A DNA stretch of 64,000 nt from JANSWP01 sp041941305 (GCA_041941305.1 JBGTQJ010000042.1:1-64000); one strand, 5' to 3'. Positions 1-9,487 are shown, counted from the stretch's first letter. The notes: a model not told the origin generated them from the letters alone. Program-made: numbers and translations.

Positions 1-178
1 TTTTTTGTGCCATTTCCTTTCCAACTTTTTGGAAAGGGTCATATTAGAAAAATTTATTGCTCAGTAGAATATCCTGGCAGTTATTTTGTTAAATTCAATA
101 AGATAACCGAATTTGGAACAGACAATATATAAAGCATAAAAACTAAATTCTGAAAGAGACATTGCTACCAATTTGATT

Positions 179-643
179 ATGAAAAAAGAAACCAAAGACA
201 AGCATTTTATCAAAAAGCCGGAATATGTGGGGGGTGCCAAAGCAATGAAACAATTCATCAAGGAAAACTTGAAATATCCAAAAGAAGCCTTGAAGAATAA
301 AATTGAGGGCACCGTTTCGATAGATTATAAAGTAGATAATCAAGGCAAAGTAATGAGCGCCAAAGTAATTTCTGGTTTGGGTTATGGATGCGATGAGGAA
401 GCCCTAAGATTAGTCAAGTCCTTAAAGTTTAGCACTGCAAGAAATCGAAAAATGAGGGTCACATTCAACAAAAAAATACAAATCCATTTTCGCCTGCCAA
501 AAGAAAAACCATCTGCTAAACCAGTCCAATCCCCTAGCCAACCCCAATATACCGGCATTCAGTACCAATACATTCCCAAAAAGAAGAAAAAACAGACAGC
601 TAAAAAGAAAGGGAAGAGCTACACCATTACCTACAATTTCTGA
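179..643 (+). CDS. TonB C-terminal domain protein
   Basis: A 154-residue protein whose middle part (about residues 12-105) reads as a TonB C-terminal domain: it opens with a PEYVGG-type segment, followed by the YP-x-EA motif and the G-T-V-x-I-x-Y strand typical of Bacteroidota TonB proteins. The C-terminal 45 residues are rich in Pro, Gln and Lys. It has no signal peptide or membrane anchor, unlike true TonB energy transducers, so a direct role in energising outer-membrane receptors is uncertain. I prefer the ATG at 179 to the in-frame TTG at 173 because it is a standard start six bases further on. It stands alone, 91 bp before the next gene. Confidence 0.75.
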   Translation: MKKETKDKHFIKKPEYVGGAKAMKQFIKENLKYPKEALKNKIEGTVSIDYKVDNQGKVMSAKVISGLGYGCDEEALRLVKSLKFSTARNRKMRVTFNKKIQIHFRLPKEKPSAKPVQSPSQPQYTGIQYQYIPKKKKKQTAKKKGKSYTITYNF

Positions 644-660
644 CCTAGTGATAAAATACC

Positions 661-691
661 TTTGTTCTTTAATACTGTATTTATAGCTTTG
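661..691 (+). promoter_or_regulatory. Bacteroidota-type promoter for the WG-repeat gene
   Basis: TTTG at 661-664 is followed after exactly 19 bases by TAGCTTTG at 684-691. This matches the Bacteroidota housekeeping consensus (TTTG, 17-19 bases, TAnnTTTG). A start site near 697 would give a leader of about 38 bases before the ATG at 735. A second TACCTTTG lies at 657-664, overlapping the -33 box. Confidence 0.7.
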
Positions 692-734
692 CAGCTTTAA
701 ACCAAATGTCCTTTCGATTAAACTACGTATTGTA

Positions 735-2852
735 ATGAAGACCTTATTATTCGGGCTCTTTCTATTAATCGCCTGCAGCCTTTCAGCACAAAACCCTGTA
801 GATGCAAAAACCATTTTTGAATTATACAATCTTCCCAAGGAGGGATGTACTCCCGAAAACGGCATTTTTGCTCCTTCCGAACAACTCAGTGAAGACGACG
901 ATATCGTTTTTGAGGATCAATCAATTGACGAAGGTGATTATGGTGACAATCGGCCAAAACCAGATCAACAAAAACTGCAACTAAAGTTTCAGGAAACACT
1001 AAACAATCTACCTGCTCTTTTGCAGACCAATTCAAAATGGTCAGAACAATTTGAAAATCAGCGCAATCGACAAGATTTAAAATCCGGGAATTATTGCTTT
1101 CGTGAAAACGGATTATGGGGTCTGAAGAGTGCAAAAGGAAAGATACTCATTCCACCAACTTTCCGATATATTAAAACAGATACCATTCAGCATGGCTTTA
1201 TGGGTTTTGCCGAAACCACCTGCAATTATTACAGTGGCAAAAAGGGAAAAAAGCTGTTAGAGTCGGACTATTTTCAGGTTCGTCCCTTACCAAATGGGCA
1301 TTTTATTGTCCAAACTGCTTCTGGTTATGGCTTAATTTCCGCCAAAAACGAGTGGATTATCAAGCCCGAAAATGCACGTCTTTCGAGTTGGACAATGAAC
1401 GACAAGCCCTTTTATACCGGTCAGACTCAGGATGGTCGTTCTTTTCTTCAATTCGAAAATGAACAGGAGCCGCTTTTCATCAAAAACATTGCTTTGTTTT
1501 CCAACCCGGTGAAGTTCCTGAATGATGAATTTATGGTTTTGCGAAACTTGGTCATCAATTTAAAAACCAAAAAGCAATTGCTCTGTGAGCCAGGTTTTAA
1601 AATCACACCACTTGGTGCTGATATTCCTCTGGTTACCATTAGGAAGAATAATGGGAAAAAGACTTATCTGATTGATTTAAATGGGAATATTATCAATCAA
1701 CAGGAATTTGCTTTCCTCAAACGAGTAGATGGAAATAAGAATATGATCGTCGAGATATATGTGGATCCAAACAATCCAAAAAGATGGAAAACGCATTCTG
1801 GTCTGATTAATTTAAATGGTGCCGTTTTGATTGAGCCTATTTATAAGAAAATCAATTACCAAAAAGGCATCTACTGGCTCCAAAATGAAAAACTGGAGCA
1901 TGCCATTGCAGATGCCTCTGGCAATATAGTGCTGCCTTTTAAAAAAGCCACTTTTATGGTGATGGATGAGCATTTGGTATATGAACGAATAATTGAACAG
2001 GGCACTCAGACGGACAGAATCATACAAGTACCAGAAGGGAACATCCTTAAAGAAGGAACAGGCTATTTTTCCATGCAAGAATTCAAATGCGGAAATCAGA
2101 AATACTTCTTAGCTATAAAAAGGAATGCAAGCAATCTGTATAATGCACAATTTGAAGAAATATTTCCAAAGCCGTTTTATGGAATTCATCATGACCGTGA
2201 GAAAATCCTGGCGATAGAAAGAACAGAAAATAAACAGCGAATCCGGCATATTTACGATTGTGATTGCAAAAAAATTGAATTTGAAATTGATGGGAAAAAA
2301 ACAGACCGATTTCAGCAATACAGGGAATTGCCCAATGATGTGACTTATGTGACATTGGAAAATGGAAGCAGTTGGTTAATTACTCCAGATGGTACAGCAG
2401 TAACACCAAATGAAACCTTGCAGGCATATACTTTTCCGCTTGATTTTAAAGATTTTTACGTAGTACAAAGCGCCGAAACTTTTAAATACGGCCTTGTGAA
2501 TCTGGATGGCCAGATCATTCTACCGATAATTTTTGAAAATATTAGTAAAATGAAAGGAGGTGAGCACATTTACTACCGCTTTGATAAAAATAACCACGGT
2601 TTCTTCACCCAAAAAGGGAAAGGCCTGCTAAAAAACAGGTACCGCGAATATGGTTTGGTGAATAATGAATTGATAAAGGTGAGCAATGGTGGCCTATGGG
2701 GAGTAATCAATATTAAAGAAGAAATAATTGTTCCTATGACCTATCGATGGATCATTATTGATGGCGGTTTGATTAAAGCAGGCAACAGAAACACCATTAC
2801 TTTTTTTGATTTTAGTGGGAAGGAAGTGTATTCTGCGTCTATGCCTGATTAA
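735..2852 (+). CDS. Secreted WG-repeat protein
   Basis: A 705-residue protein with a clear signal peptide (residues 1-19, ending SLSAQ). Several WG (KWG) repeat units can be seen, each of the pattern G-L-W/Y-G-hydrophobic-x(5-8)-I-P/I-x-P: at about residue 122 (ENGLWG), 195 (GYGLIS), 580 (KYGLVN) and 660 (GLWGVIN). WG repeats build propeller-like folds of largely unknown function and are common in secreted Bacteroidota proteins. No catalytic motif is seen. The protein ends soon after the last repeat, without a T9SS sorting domain, so it is probably periplasmic. A very long hairpin follows the stop codon. Confidence 0.8.
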   Translation: MKTLLFGLFLLIACSLSAQNPVDAKTIFELYNLPKEGCTPENGIFAPSEQLSEDDDIVFEDQSIDEGDYGDNRPKPDQQKLQLKFQETLNNLPALLQTNSKWSEQFENQRNRQDLKSGNYCFRENGLWGLKSAKGKILIPPTFRYIKTDTIQHGFMGFAETTCNYYSGKKGKKLLESDYFQVRPLPNGHFIVQTASGYGLISAKNEWIIKPENARLSSWTMNDKPFYTGQTQDGRSFLQFENEQEPLFIKNIALFSNPVKFLNDEFMVLRNLVINLKTKKQLLCEPGFKITPLGADIPLVTIRKNNGKKTYLIDLNGNIINQQEFAFLKRVDGNKNMIVEIYVDPNNPKRWKTHSGLINLNGAVLIEPIYKKINYQKGIYWLQNEKLEHAIADASGNIVLPFKKATFMVMDEHLVYERIIEQGTQTDRIIQVPEGNILKEGTGYFSMQEFKCGNQKYFLAIKRNASNLYNAQFEEIFPKPFYGIHHDREKILAIERTENKQRIRHIYDCDCKKIEFEIDGKKTDRFQQYRELPNDVTYVTLENGSSWLITPDGTAVTPNETLQAYTFPLDFKDFYVVQSAETFKYGLVNLDGQIILPIIFENISKMKGGEHIYYRFDKNNHGFFTQKGKGLLKNRYREYGLVNNELIKVSNGGLWGVINIKEEIIVPMTYRWIIIDGGLIKAGNRNTITFFDFSGKEVYSASMPD

Positions 2853-2859
2853 ATATTAA

Positions 2860-2916
2860 AGAGGGACGTTTTTTGATGATTTTTTCGACGAAAAAATCAT
2901 CAAAAAACGTCCCTCT
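2860..2916. terminator. Bidirectional terminator, 28-bp perfect arms
   Basis: 2860-2887 is the perfect reverse complement of 2889-2916, with only one unpaired base at the centre. It lies between two convergent genes (stops at 2852 and 2970), and the arms contain A/T runs, so it can end transcription from both sides. Arms of 28 bp with no mismatch are unusually long for an ordinary terminator. Confidence 0.75.
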
Positions 2917-2969
2917 AAAGAAAAATTTAGGTGGTATTTTTTCATCGCTGGAGGGGGCCCACAACTTAC

Positions 2970-3800
2970 TTACTTATCAAACCGTTCCCGAAAAGGAGTA
3001 ATAAATCGTTCATTGCGAGCATAAATAGCAAAAACAATTCTTTTAAATTGTCCGGCATATTTCTCCCTCAAAGCCTCCTCAAACCAAAGCGCCGCTTCCC
3101 TTGGATCGTTTTGAAAAACACCGCAGCCCCAGGCTCCCAGTACCAATACCTTGTGTCCATGTTTTTTTGAAATTGCCAGGACCTGGTCTATTCGGCGGCG
3201 CATGGTGGGTTCTATTTTATCGATATTGGAAAATTCCCGACGCTTAACTACACCGGTATTGACCGCTGGAGCAGTGATGATGGAAACCTCCAAAGCTTTT
3301 TCTAATAGATCTCCTGCTTCATTTTTGATTAATGGCACTTTTGGAGAGTAGATCATATGGTCGGTATATAGGCAAGTCTTTGTTTTTCGGTTGGTTTCGT
3401 AATAATTACTTGCTTTTAGCTGACATGGATATAAACCTGTTGCCCTCGCGATACTTTCTTCCTGAGCCTGAGCACCACCGAGAAAACCGCCACCAGGATT
3501 TCTGGCAGAAGCGAAATTGAGGCAAAGGACATTTTTCATGCCTTCCACAACTAACCTTCTTACCGCATTAAGTGTGGTTTCACCTGTTACCTCAAAAATG
3601 GTTTCTCGACCTGATGTAGAAAGGTTTTGAGTCTCAATCAATTCTAACAATTCCTCAGGCGTATAGAGGTAGGTATTTTCTTCAGAATAGGTTTGGGTCT
3701 TTTGAATATCAATTTTCGTCCCTTCCTCATTGATATAATAGCCTCTTTTTAAAATCTCCAAAGTGTCTTTTGCTATAACAGCGCGTTTTGATTTACTCAT
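2970..3800 (-). CDS. TIGR02452-type poly(ADP-ribose) glycohydrolase-like protein
   Basis: A 276-residue protein of the bacterial-type PARG family (TIGR02452, DUF2263; macrodomain fold). The catalytic signature is present: NPGGGFLGGAQAQEES at about residues 106-121, with the GGG loop and the QEE pair that carries the catalytic Glu. The later G-x-W-G-C-G-x-F-x-N motif (about residue 225) is typical of macrodomains. Family members remove ADP-ribose from proteins; the partner here is unknown. No ADP-ribosyltransferase or NADAR gene lies next to it. It is a single gene facing the WG-repeat gene and diverging from the thioredoxin-like gene. No signal peptide, so cytosolic. Confidence 0.85.
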   Translation of the reverse strand: MSKSKRAVIAKDTLEILKRGYYINEEGTKIDIQKTQTYSEENTYLYTPEELLELIETQNLSTSGRETIFEVTGETTLNAVRRLVVEGMKNVLCLNFASARNPGGGFLGGAQAQEESIARATGLYPCQLKASNYYETNRKTKTCLYTDHMIYSPKVPLIKNEAGDLLEKALEVSIITAPAVNTGVVKRREFSNIDKIEPTMRRRIDQVLAISKKHGHKVLVLGAWGCGVFQNDPREAALWFEEALREKYAGQFKRIVFAIYARNERFITPFRERFDK

Positions 3801-3952
3801 GATTAATTATGATTTGGTTTTTCAAAAAAGGATTAATTTCTTTTTATGAAGGAAAGTTCAAAAACACGATTTTTTTGAGTAAAATTGCTTCTAACAATAA
3901 ATTAGGGATAGGAAAAATGCTTCCTTTACCTCATTCAAATCAATATCGCTTT

Positions 3953-5134
3953 ATGAAAAATAATCTCTCTTTAGGTTTACTACTCACATTGTTCATCGCA
4001 GGTTGTTCACAAGATAAAATCACTCCTCCTCAATTGGCAAAAAAGATTTTGGAAACTTATGAAAGCCATTCTTCTATCTCTTACGACATCAAATACAAAA
4101 TCAAATACTTCAGTGGAGTGGATGACACGACTAAAGTAAATGCCCGAATTGATTTAATAAGGATTCCTGAGGATTCCATTTTTGGAGGGCATGTTTGGAT
4201 CAGTAGCACGGATTCGGTGGAACGGTATTACGATACAGAATACACCTATTTCATATCACATCCTCAAAAGTCGATTACAAGATATCCCAAAGACAAACCC
4301 TATAGCATCAAAGGAAATTCAGCAAGTGAAACCATTCGAGTCTATTTTCTGAAGCCTTCGAGGTTGGTAAGGGGAACAGAAGATTCTACCAACATAATTG
4401 AACTAACAGATACGCTCCTGAACGAATTGCCAACCTGGCATTGGCGATATGTATTTCCTGACGGGGAAGAAATGGCAAACCAAAGAAAAACCATTTGGAT
4501 TGATCAGCAGGATTTTTCCGTTCCTAAAATGACTTATACTGTTGATTTTCAAGGTGAAAATCAATACAATGAATGGAATTTATCGAATATAGTGTTTGAT
4601 CAGGTAACAGCAGCAACGCTGAAGATTAGGTTTGCTGAACTCGAAGAAAAATATGAACTAAAGGATTTTCAGGAAAGACCACAAGAAGAAACAGAGCCTT
4701 TGGCAAATGGATTGTCTATTCCAGAACTAAAAGGAGAATTATATTCAAGCGGTGAAGCAGTAGCATTGAAAGATTACCGAGGGAAATTGTTACTGATTGA
4801 CTTTTGGTATATGGACTGCTACCCTTGTATGAAAGCCATCCCCCACCTCAACGAACTACATCACAAGTATTCAAACCAAGGGCTGCAAGTCGTAGGAGTA
4901 GACCCTTATGACAATACAGAAAAGAACTTAAAACGCCTGCCAAATTTTCTTGAAAGAAATACCCTGGATTATCCAATCATGTTTATTGATCGAGAGGATA
5001 CTGAAAAGTTTAAGATCTATGCTTATCCGACTTTTTATCTAATAGATAGAGCAGGAAAGATTCTGCATTCCCAAGTTGGATTTGGTGAAAGTATGGCTAA
5101 TGAAATTGATAGTCTGATACAAGTACACATATAA
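3953..5134 (+). CDS. TlpA-like thioredoxin-fold lipoprotein
   Basis: The ATG at 3953 gives a 393-residue protein that starts with a lipoprotein signal (hydrophobic stretch, then LFIAGC). The reading frame is open from 3809, but the extra 48 residues would bury the signal. Residues about 20-240 resemble the N-terminal outer-membrane-lipoprotein-sorting-like domain often fused to TlpA proteins. The C-terminal 140 residues are an AhpC/TSA-TlpA thioredoxin fold with redox motif CYPC (WYMDCYPCMKAIP) and a cis-Pro segment (YAYPTFYLID). Likely a periplasm-facing thiol-disulfide oxidoreductase. The next gene starts only 10 bp after its stop, suggesting co-transcription. Confidence 0.85.
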   Translation: MKNNLSLGLLLTLFIAGCSQDKITPPQLAKKILETYESHSSISYDIKYKIKYFSGVDDTTKVNARIDLIRIPEDSIFGGHVWISSTDSVERYYDTEYTYFISHPQKSITRYPKDKPYSIKGNSASETIRVYFLKPSRLVRGTEDSTNIIELTDTLLNELPTWHWRYVFPDGEEMANQRKTIWIDQQDFSVPKMTYTVDFQGENQYNEWNLSNIVFDQVTAATLKIRFAELEEKYELKDFQERPQEETEPLANGLSIPELKGELYSSGEAVALKDYRGKLLLIDFWYMDCYPCMKAIPHLNELHHKYSNQGLQVVGVDPYDNTEKNLKRLPNFLERNTLDYPIMFIDREDTEKFKIYAYPTFYLIDRAGKILHSQVGFGESMANEIDSLIQVHI

Positions 5135-5144
5135 TACTTCAATT

Positions 5145-5735
5145 ATGAAGCTGCCATTAAACTGCGAAGCTACCTATATAGCGCATTTTTTAAGCAGAGA
5201 AGAATCCAGGGATCTCTACCAACATATTTTTTCACAATTTGATATACAGCCTTCCAAAGTTAAAACCATAGATGGGAAAAGCTATAAAGTAGAATATGGA
5301 AAACTTATGTTTATTGATACAGAATTATTCACAAAAAACATTTTTCCAGAGGCGCACTGGGGAAGGACGGCTATTTGGTCCGAAAAAATGACTTCTATAA
5401 AAAATAAAATAGAGCGTTACATCCAAAAAGAATTTCAGGTATGCGTTTGCATTTATTATCCCGATGGAAATTCTGGAGTCGATTATCACTCGGATTATAT
5501 CGCTTTTGGCGACACAAGTCTAATTCCTTCCTTAAGCCTGGGGGAAGAAAGAAAGTTTCATTTGAGAGAAAAAGCTACGGGGAGCATACACGAATTGATT
5601 CTTAGAGATGGTAGTCTGTTGGTAATGGGAGAAAATTGTCAGGAAAATTATGAACATGCCTTACCAGTAGATCCTATATATCAGAATGGGAGGATAAACT
5701 TAACCTTCCGACAGTATGGCTTCCCAAAACAATAA
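5145..5735 (+). CDS. AlkB-like 2-oxoglutarate/Fe(II) dioxygenase
   Basis: A 196-residue protein of the AlkB family. The iron-binding H-x-D is seen in DYHSDYIAFGD (about residue 114). SLGEERKFHLR follows, then a distal His in ENYEHALPV, and the 2-oxoglutarate-binding R-x-N-x-T-x-R motif is RINLTFR near the C-terminus. AlkB enzymes remove methyl groups from nucleic-acid bases by oxidation. The size and motif order match short ALKBH2/3-like bacterial members. It follows the thioredoxin-like lipoprotein by 10 bp, with which it probably shares a transcript, although no functional link is obvious. Confidence 0.85.
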   Translation: MKLPLNCEATYIAHFLSREESRDLYQHIFSQFDIQPSKVKTIDGKSYKVEYGKLMFIDTELFTKNIFPEAHWGRTAIWSEKMTSIKNKIERYIQKEFQVCVCIYYPDGNSGVDYHSDYIAFGDTSLIPSLSLGEERKFHLREKATGSIHELILRDGSLLVMGENCQENYEHALPVDPIYQNGRINLTFRQYGFPKQ

Positions 5736-5741
5736 TTTACG

Positions 5742-5915
5742 CTATCTCGTCAAAATAAACCGAATCATCAATACAAAGAATAGAATAACCAATACAATCA
5801 AAAATATAGAAAGTGCCTGATCGCCCAACCGCGAAAGTCCAACATTAAATTTATAACCCAAGGAAACTAATAAACCAATAAACAGCACCGTTCCTAAAAC
5901 GCGTTTTATAGTCAT
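5742..5915 (-). CDS. Small two-helix membrane protein
   Basis: A 57-residue protein starting at the ATG at 5915; the frame stays open to 5948, but that extra part adds only a basic tail. It consists of two hydrophobic segments (about residues 6-24 and 36-53) around a short polar loop and ends in RFILTR. Such small proteins are common in Bacteroidota but have no assigned function. It faces the AlkB-like gene (stop codons 6 bp apart). Moderate confidence that it is a gene, since the case rests on composition and position. Confidence 0.5.
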   Translation of the reverse strand: MTIKRVLGTVLFIGLLVSLGYKFNVGLSRLGDQALSIFLIVLVILFFVLMIRFILTR

Positions 5916-6159
5916 GTGAATTTTTATTTTGACAATAATGGCAAGCAAATCAACAATCTAACCTGCCATTTTGTCAATCTTCTTCTAATAATCCTGCCAA
6001 ATTTCTCCAGTCTTTTTCAAATCTTCGAACAAAAAGTCAGGTTTTTTGTGCCAATCCTTGCAAAATTGGCATTGGCATGTCCATTGATTAGAGAAAGGGG
6101 TAAACTAAAAAAATGTAAAACCCGCCTGCTATCAACGGGCAGGTCAAAAAATCAGTAAT

Positions 6160-8100
6160 ATGAGCAAAATTATTGGAATTGATTTAGGAACAACTAACTC
6201 TTGTGTCGCTGTTATGGAGGGCAATGAGCCAGTTGTAATACCAAATGATGAAGGTAAAAGAACGACTCCCTCTATCGTTGCATTCCTCGACAATGGCGAA
6301 CGAAAAATTGGTGATCCTGCCAAGCGTCAGGCAATTACCAATCCTACACGTACCATTTCTTCTATTAAGCGGTTTATGGGACAGCGGTTTAGTGAGGTAG
6401 GCAATGAGGTAAAAAATGTACCTTATAAAGTAGAAAAAGGAGACAATGATACTGTACGGGTCAATATTGACGGAAGGCAATATACTGCCCAGGAAATCTC
6501 TGCTATGGTGCTTCAAAAAATGAAAAAAGTTGCAGAAGATTTTCTAGGACAGGAAGTGAAAGAAGCGATTGTAACTGTACCTGCATACTTCAACGATTCT
6601 CAACGCCAGGCTACAAAAGAAGCGGGCGAAATTGCAGGCTTGACTGTTAAAAGAATCATCAATGAGCCTACAGCAGCTGCCCTGGCTTATGGTTTGGATA
6701 AAAGAGATAAAGACATGACCATCGCAGTCTTCGACCTAGGTGGTGGTACATTTGATATTTCCATTTTGGATTTGGGTGATGGTGTCTTTGAAGTAAAATC
6801 TACCAATGGTGATACACACCTTGGAGGAGATGACTTTGACCGCGTTTTGATTAATTTTCTTGCAAATACTTTCCAAAAACAAGAAAATATGGACTTGCGC
6901 AAAGACCCAATGGCCTTGCAACGTTTGAAGGATGCTGCTGAAAAAGCAAAAATCGAATTGTCTTCTTCAACTGAAACTGAAGTGAATTTGCCTTACATCA
7001 CCGCAGTTGATGGAGTACCCAAGCACCTTGTAGTTAAAATTTCAAGAGCGAAATTTGAGCAATTGGCAGATGATTTGGTAAAAAGGACTTTGGAGCCTTG
7101 CCGTCAGGCATTGAAGGATGCAAGTCTGACGACCAAAGAAATAGATGAAGTGATTTTAGTAGGTGGTTCTACCCGTATTCCTAGAATCCAACAAGCTGTA
7201 GAAGAATTCTTTGGCAAAAAGCCAAACAGAGGTGTCAACCCAGATGAGGTAGTTGCTATTGGAGCTTCTATTCAGGGAGGTGTATTAAGTGGAGATGTAC
7301 AAAATGTATTATTACTCGATGTCACACCACTTTCAATGGGTATCGAGACTATGGGTAATATGTACGATGTGGTAATTGAGTCCAACTCTACCATTCCTAC
7401 TAAAAAATCAAAAATATACTCAACGGCATCTGACAATCAGCCTTCTGTAGAAATTCACATTTTGCAAGGTGAACGTCCAATGGCAAGAGACAACAGAACC
7501 GTAGGAAGATTCATTCTCGATGGTATTCCTCCTGCACCACGTGGTATGCCTCAAATCGAAGTTACTTTTGATATGGACGCAAACGGAATTCTTTCTGTTT
7601 CTGCCAAGGATAAAGCAACTGGCAAAGAACAAAGTGTGAGAATTGAAGCATCTACTGGTCTTTCCAAAGAGGAAATCGCCAAGATGAAAGCAGATGCTGA
7701 AGCCAATGCTGAAGAAGACCGCAAAGCACGTGAAAGAGCGGAAAAACTGAATACGGCCGATTCTTTAATTTTCCAAACGGAAAAACAATTGAAGGAATAT
7801 GGCGATAAAGTTCCAGAAGAAAAGAAAGCACCAATTGAAGCTGCATTGAAAGATTTAAAAGAAGCACATGCTGCTCAAGATCTTGACAAAATTGAAACAG
7901 CTTCTCAAGCTTTGAATACGGCATGGCAGGCAGCAAGCCAGGAAATGTACCAGGCGGCTCAGGAAGCTGGTGCCAATGGTGCTGGTCCTACCGGAGAGCC
8001 AGGTGAAAGTGCAGCTGGAGAGCCAGGTGCCGAATCTGGAAATAATTCAGAGGACGTCACAGATGTAGAATATGAAGAAGTTGCAGACGACAAAAAATAA
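6160..8100 (+). CDS. dnaK: Chaperone DnaK (Hsp70)
   Basis: A 646-residue Hsp70. The ATPase domain opens with IIGIDLGTTNSCVAVMEG and contains the phosphate-binding motif DLGGGTFDIS and the adenosine-binding GGSTRIPRIQ. The interdomain linker VQNVLLLDVTPLS comes near residue 385, followed by the substrate-binding domain, the helical lid and a Gly/Ala-rich tail ending DVEYEEVADDKK, as in bacterial DnaK. It folds proteins in the cytosol together with DnaJ and GrpE, neither of which is nearby: the gene stands alone between a 211-bp upstream gap and its own terminator. No CIRCE operator or clear TAnnTTTG box was found upstream. Confidence 0.98.
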   Translation: MSKIIGIDLGTTNSCVAVMEGNEPVVIPNDEGKRTTPSIVAFLDNGERKIGDPAKRQAITNPTRTISSIKRFMGQRFSEVGNEVKNVPYKVEKGDNDTVRVNIDGRQYTAQEISAMVLQKMKKVAEDFLGQEVKEAIVTVPAYFNDSQRQATKEAGEIAGLTVKRIINEPTAAALAYGLDKRDKDMTIAVFDLGGGTFDISILDLGDGVFEVKSTNGDTHLGGDDFDRVLINFLANTFQKQENMDLRKDPMALQRLKDAAEKAKIELSSSTETEVNLPYITAVDGVPKHLVVKISRAKFEQLADDLVKRTLEPCRQALKDASLTTKEIDEVILVGGSTRIPRIQQAVEEFFGKKPNRGVNPDEVVAIGASIQGGVLSGDVQNVLLLDVTPLSMGIETMGNMYDVVIESNSTIPTKKSKIYSTASDNQPSVEIHILQGERPMARDNRTVGRFILDGIPPAPRGMPQIEVTFDMDANGILSVSAKDKATGKEQSVRIEASTGLSKEEIAKMKADAEANAEEDRKARERAEKLNTADSLIFQTEKQLKEYGDKVPEEKKAPIEAALKDLKEAHAAQDLDKIETASQALNTAWQAASQEMYQAAQEAGANGAGPTGEPGESAAGEPGAESGNNSEDVTDVEYEEVADDKK

Positions 8101-8126
8101 TTGATAGATTAGATTACTTGTTTTAC

Positions 8127-8162
8127 AAAGCCCTTTCGAAATATTTCGAAAGGGCTTTTTTA
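8127..8162 (+). terminator. dnaK terminator
   Basis: 8127-8142 and 8143-8158 form a perfect 32-base palindrome (core CCCTTTCGAAAT) that ends in a T-run, 26 bases after the dnaK stop codon. A classic intrinsic terminator. Confidence 0.85.
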
Positions 8163-8387
8163 TTGCAAGAATGGTTAGAAATCAAAAATTGCATTTTTTT
8201 ATTTTTATAAAAACTTGCTTTCTAAGATTTTATGAAAAATTCATATGCTTCTGGAAATTCTTTTTTGATATTTGTAGGTTATCCTGGCACAATTTCATTG
8301 AAAATAATTCATATATGAAATGAATTTGGCTAAGATTTTGCTTTAAACTGCCTGGTCTCATTTTAAAAAGAAAACAAACTAGATTTC

Positions 8388-9425
8388 ATGTCAGTCAGAG
8401 CATCTGCACAATGGTTGACTATGGGCTTGTATTACAATGAGCCCTGGGAGGAATTTCTCATTAAAGCAGTCAAACCTTATGTTGATATTGTGATGCAAAC
8501 AGGCATTGCAGAACGCTTCTACTTCCAAAGATGTTGGGAAAGAGGTCCACACATTCGATTGTGGTTTAAGGGCAACCCGACAGTCCTAAAGGATATACTC
8601 CAACCAAACATAGAAGAATATTTTACTCACTTTTTCGAATCCCGCCCTTCATTCAGAATAGATCCTTCCTATCCGGATTCTTTTCCAGAAGTATCCAAGT
8701 GGATAGCCAATAATTCCCTGTATCATTTCTCTGATCATTTGCATATGAGTTGTTTCAGTGGTTCTTTGGGACATTCAATATGTGAAAAGCAATTCCAGGC
8801 ATCCTCTGAAATCATCTTAAAAAGTATTCAAGATAAAAAAGAACATTGGACCTATGATGATGCCATTAGCACTGCGAATAAATTACATTTAAGTTTTGCC
8901 TTTGCCATAGGAATGGATATGGAAGAAGCAAGGTTATTTTTTGCTCAACTTTTCGATAACTGGAAGGCAGGAAATTTACACCACAACAAGATTTGTCAAA
9001 AAAATGAACCAGCTCAAAAAGAAGAAAACATCATCTATTTCCAAAAAGCTTATGAACTACAAAAACATGGCTTATCTGCTTTCAACCAGGCATTGTGGGA
9101 GTCCCTGGAAAATGGTTTGAACACAGGAGATACCTTATTTGAGGATTGGATTCAAACAAATATTAATGTAAATATAGAATTGGGGTTAGTTCAGGAAGCT
9201 GGAAAATTAAAATTGGAGACTACCGAATTGGTTTTTGACCTTCCTTTCAATCTCTCTAAAGAAAAAGAAAAATCATGGATCATCCATGCTCAGTTAATCC
9301 ATCTAACCAACAACAGACTGGGGATAATGAACAAGGACGAGGGATACCTTTTATTTTCTTTGATGAAAAGCCTTGAAAAACAGGAAGTTACCAATAGTAT
9401 TGAGATGCATCAGTGGATAGCATAA
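8388..9425 (+). CDS. Orphan thiopeptide-type / lantibiotic dehydratase C-terminal domain protein
   Basis: A 345-residue protein resembling the 'thiopeptide-type bacteriocin biosynthesis' domain (TIGR03891; SpaB C-terminal-like), the part of class I lantibiotic dehydratases that eliminates glutamate from activated Ser/Thr. The hallmark start is present: QWLTMGLYYNEPWEEFL, then FYFQRCWERGPHIRLWFKG at about residues 44-62, where the R-x-W-E-x-G-P-H-x-R-L core is typical. In full dehydratases this follows a large glutamylation domain; here it is a separate gene. No precursor peptide, cyclase, peptidase or transporter lies nearby, so its substrate is unknown. The 225 bp before it hold only AT-rich DNA and one Phe-rich reading frame that I do not trust. 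Confidence 0.75.
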   Translation: MSVRASAQWLTMGLYYNEPWEEFLIKAVKPYVDIVMQTGIAERFYFQRCWERGPHIRLWFKGNPTVLKDILQPNIEEYFTHFFESRPSFRIDPSYPDSFPEVSKWIANNSLYHFSDHLHMSCFSGSLGHSICEKQFQASSEIILKSIQDKKEHWTYDDAISTANKLHLSFAFAIGMDMEEARLFFAQLFDNWKAGNLHHNKICQKNEPAQKEENIIYFQKAYELQKHGLSAFNQALWESLENGLNTGDTLFEDWIQTNINVNIELGLVQEAGKLKLETTELVFDLPFNLSKEKEKSWIIHAQLIHLTNNRLGIMNKDEGYLLFSLMKSLEKQEVTNSIEMHQWIA

Positions 9426-9487
9426 CTACTTTCTTAGTCAGGGATTTAAAAAAACAATCGGAAAAATCTACTTCACCTATAGGCTTT

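Noticed and set aside
1..178. CCTTTCC/GGAAAGG hairpin at 16-37 as a terminator of an upstream gene
   Set aside because: The stem is only 7 bp and the gene it would serve is outside the window, so it is not listed.
5949..6159. Search for a heat-shock operator (CIRCE) before dnaK
   Set aside because: No TTAGCACTC-type inverted repeat is present; only a weak CCTGC/GCAGG pair was seen.
8171..8323. Small Phe/Cys-containing frame before the dehydratase-like gene, considered as a peptide precursor
   Set aside because: Its composition follows from AT-rich DNA, and it has no leader/core division, Ser/Thr-rich core or protease site.
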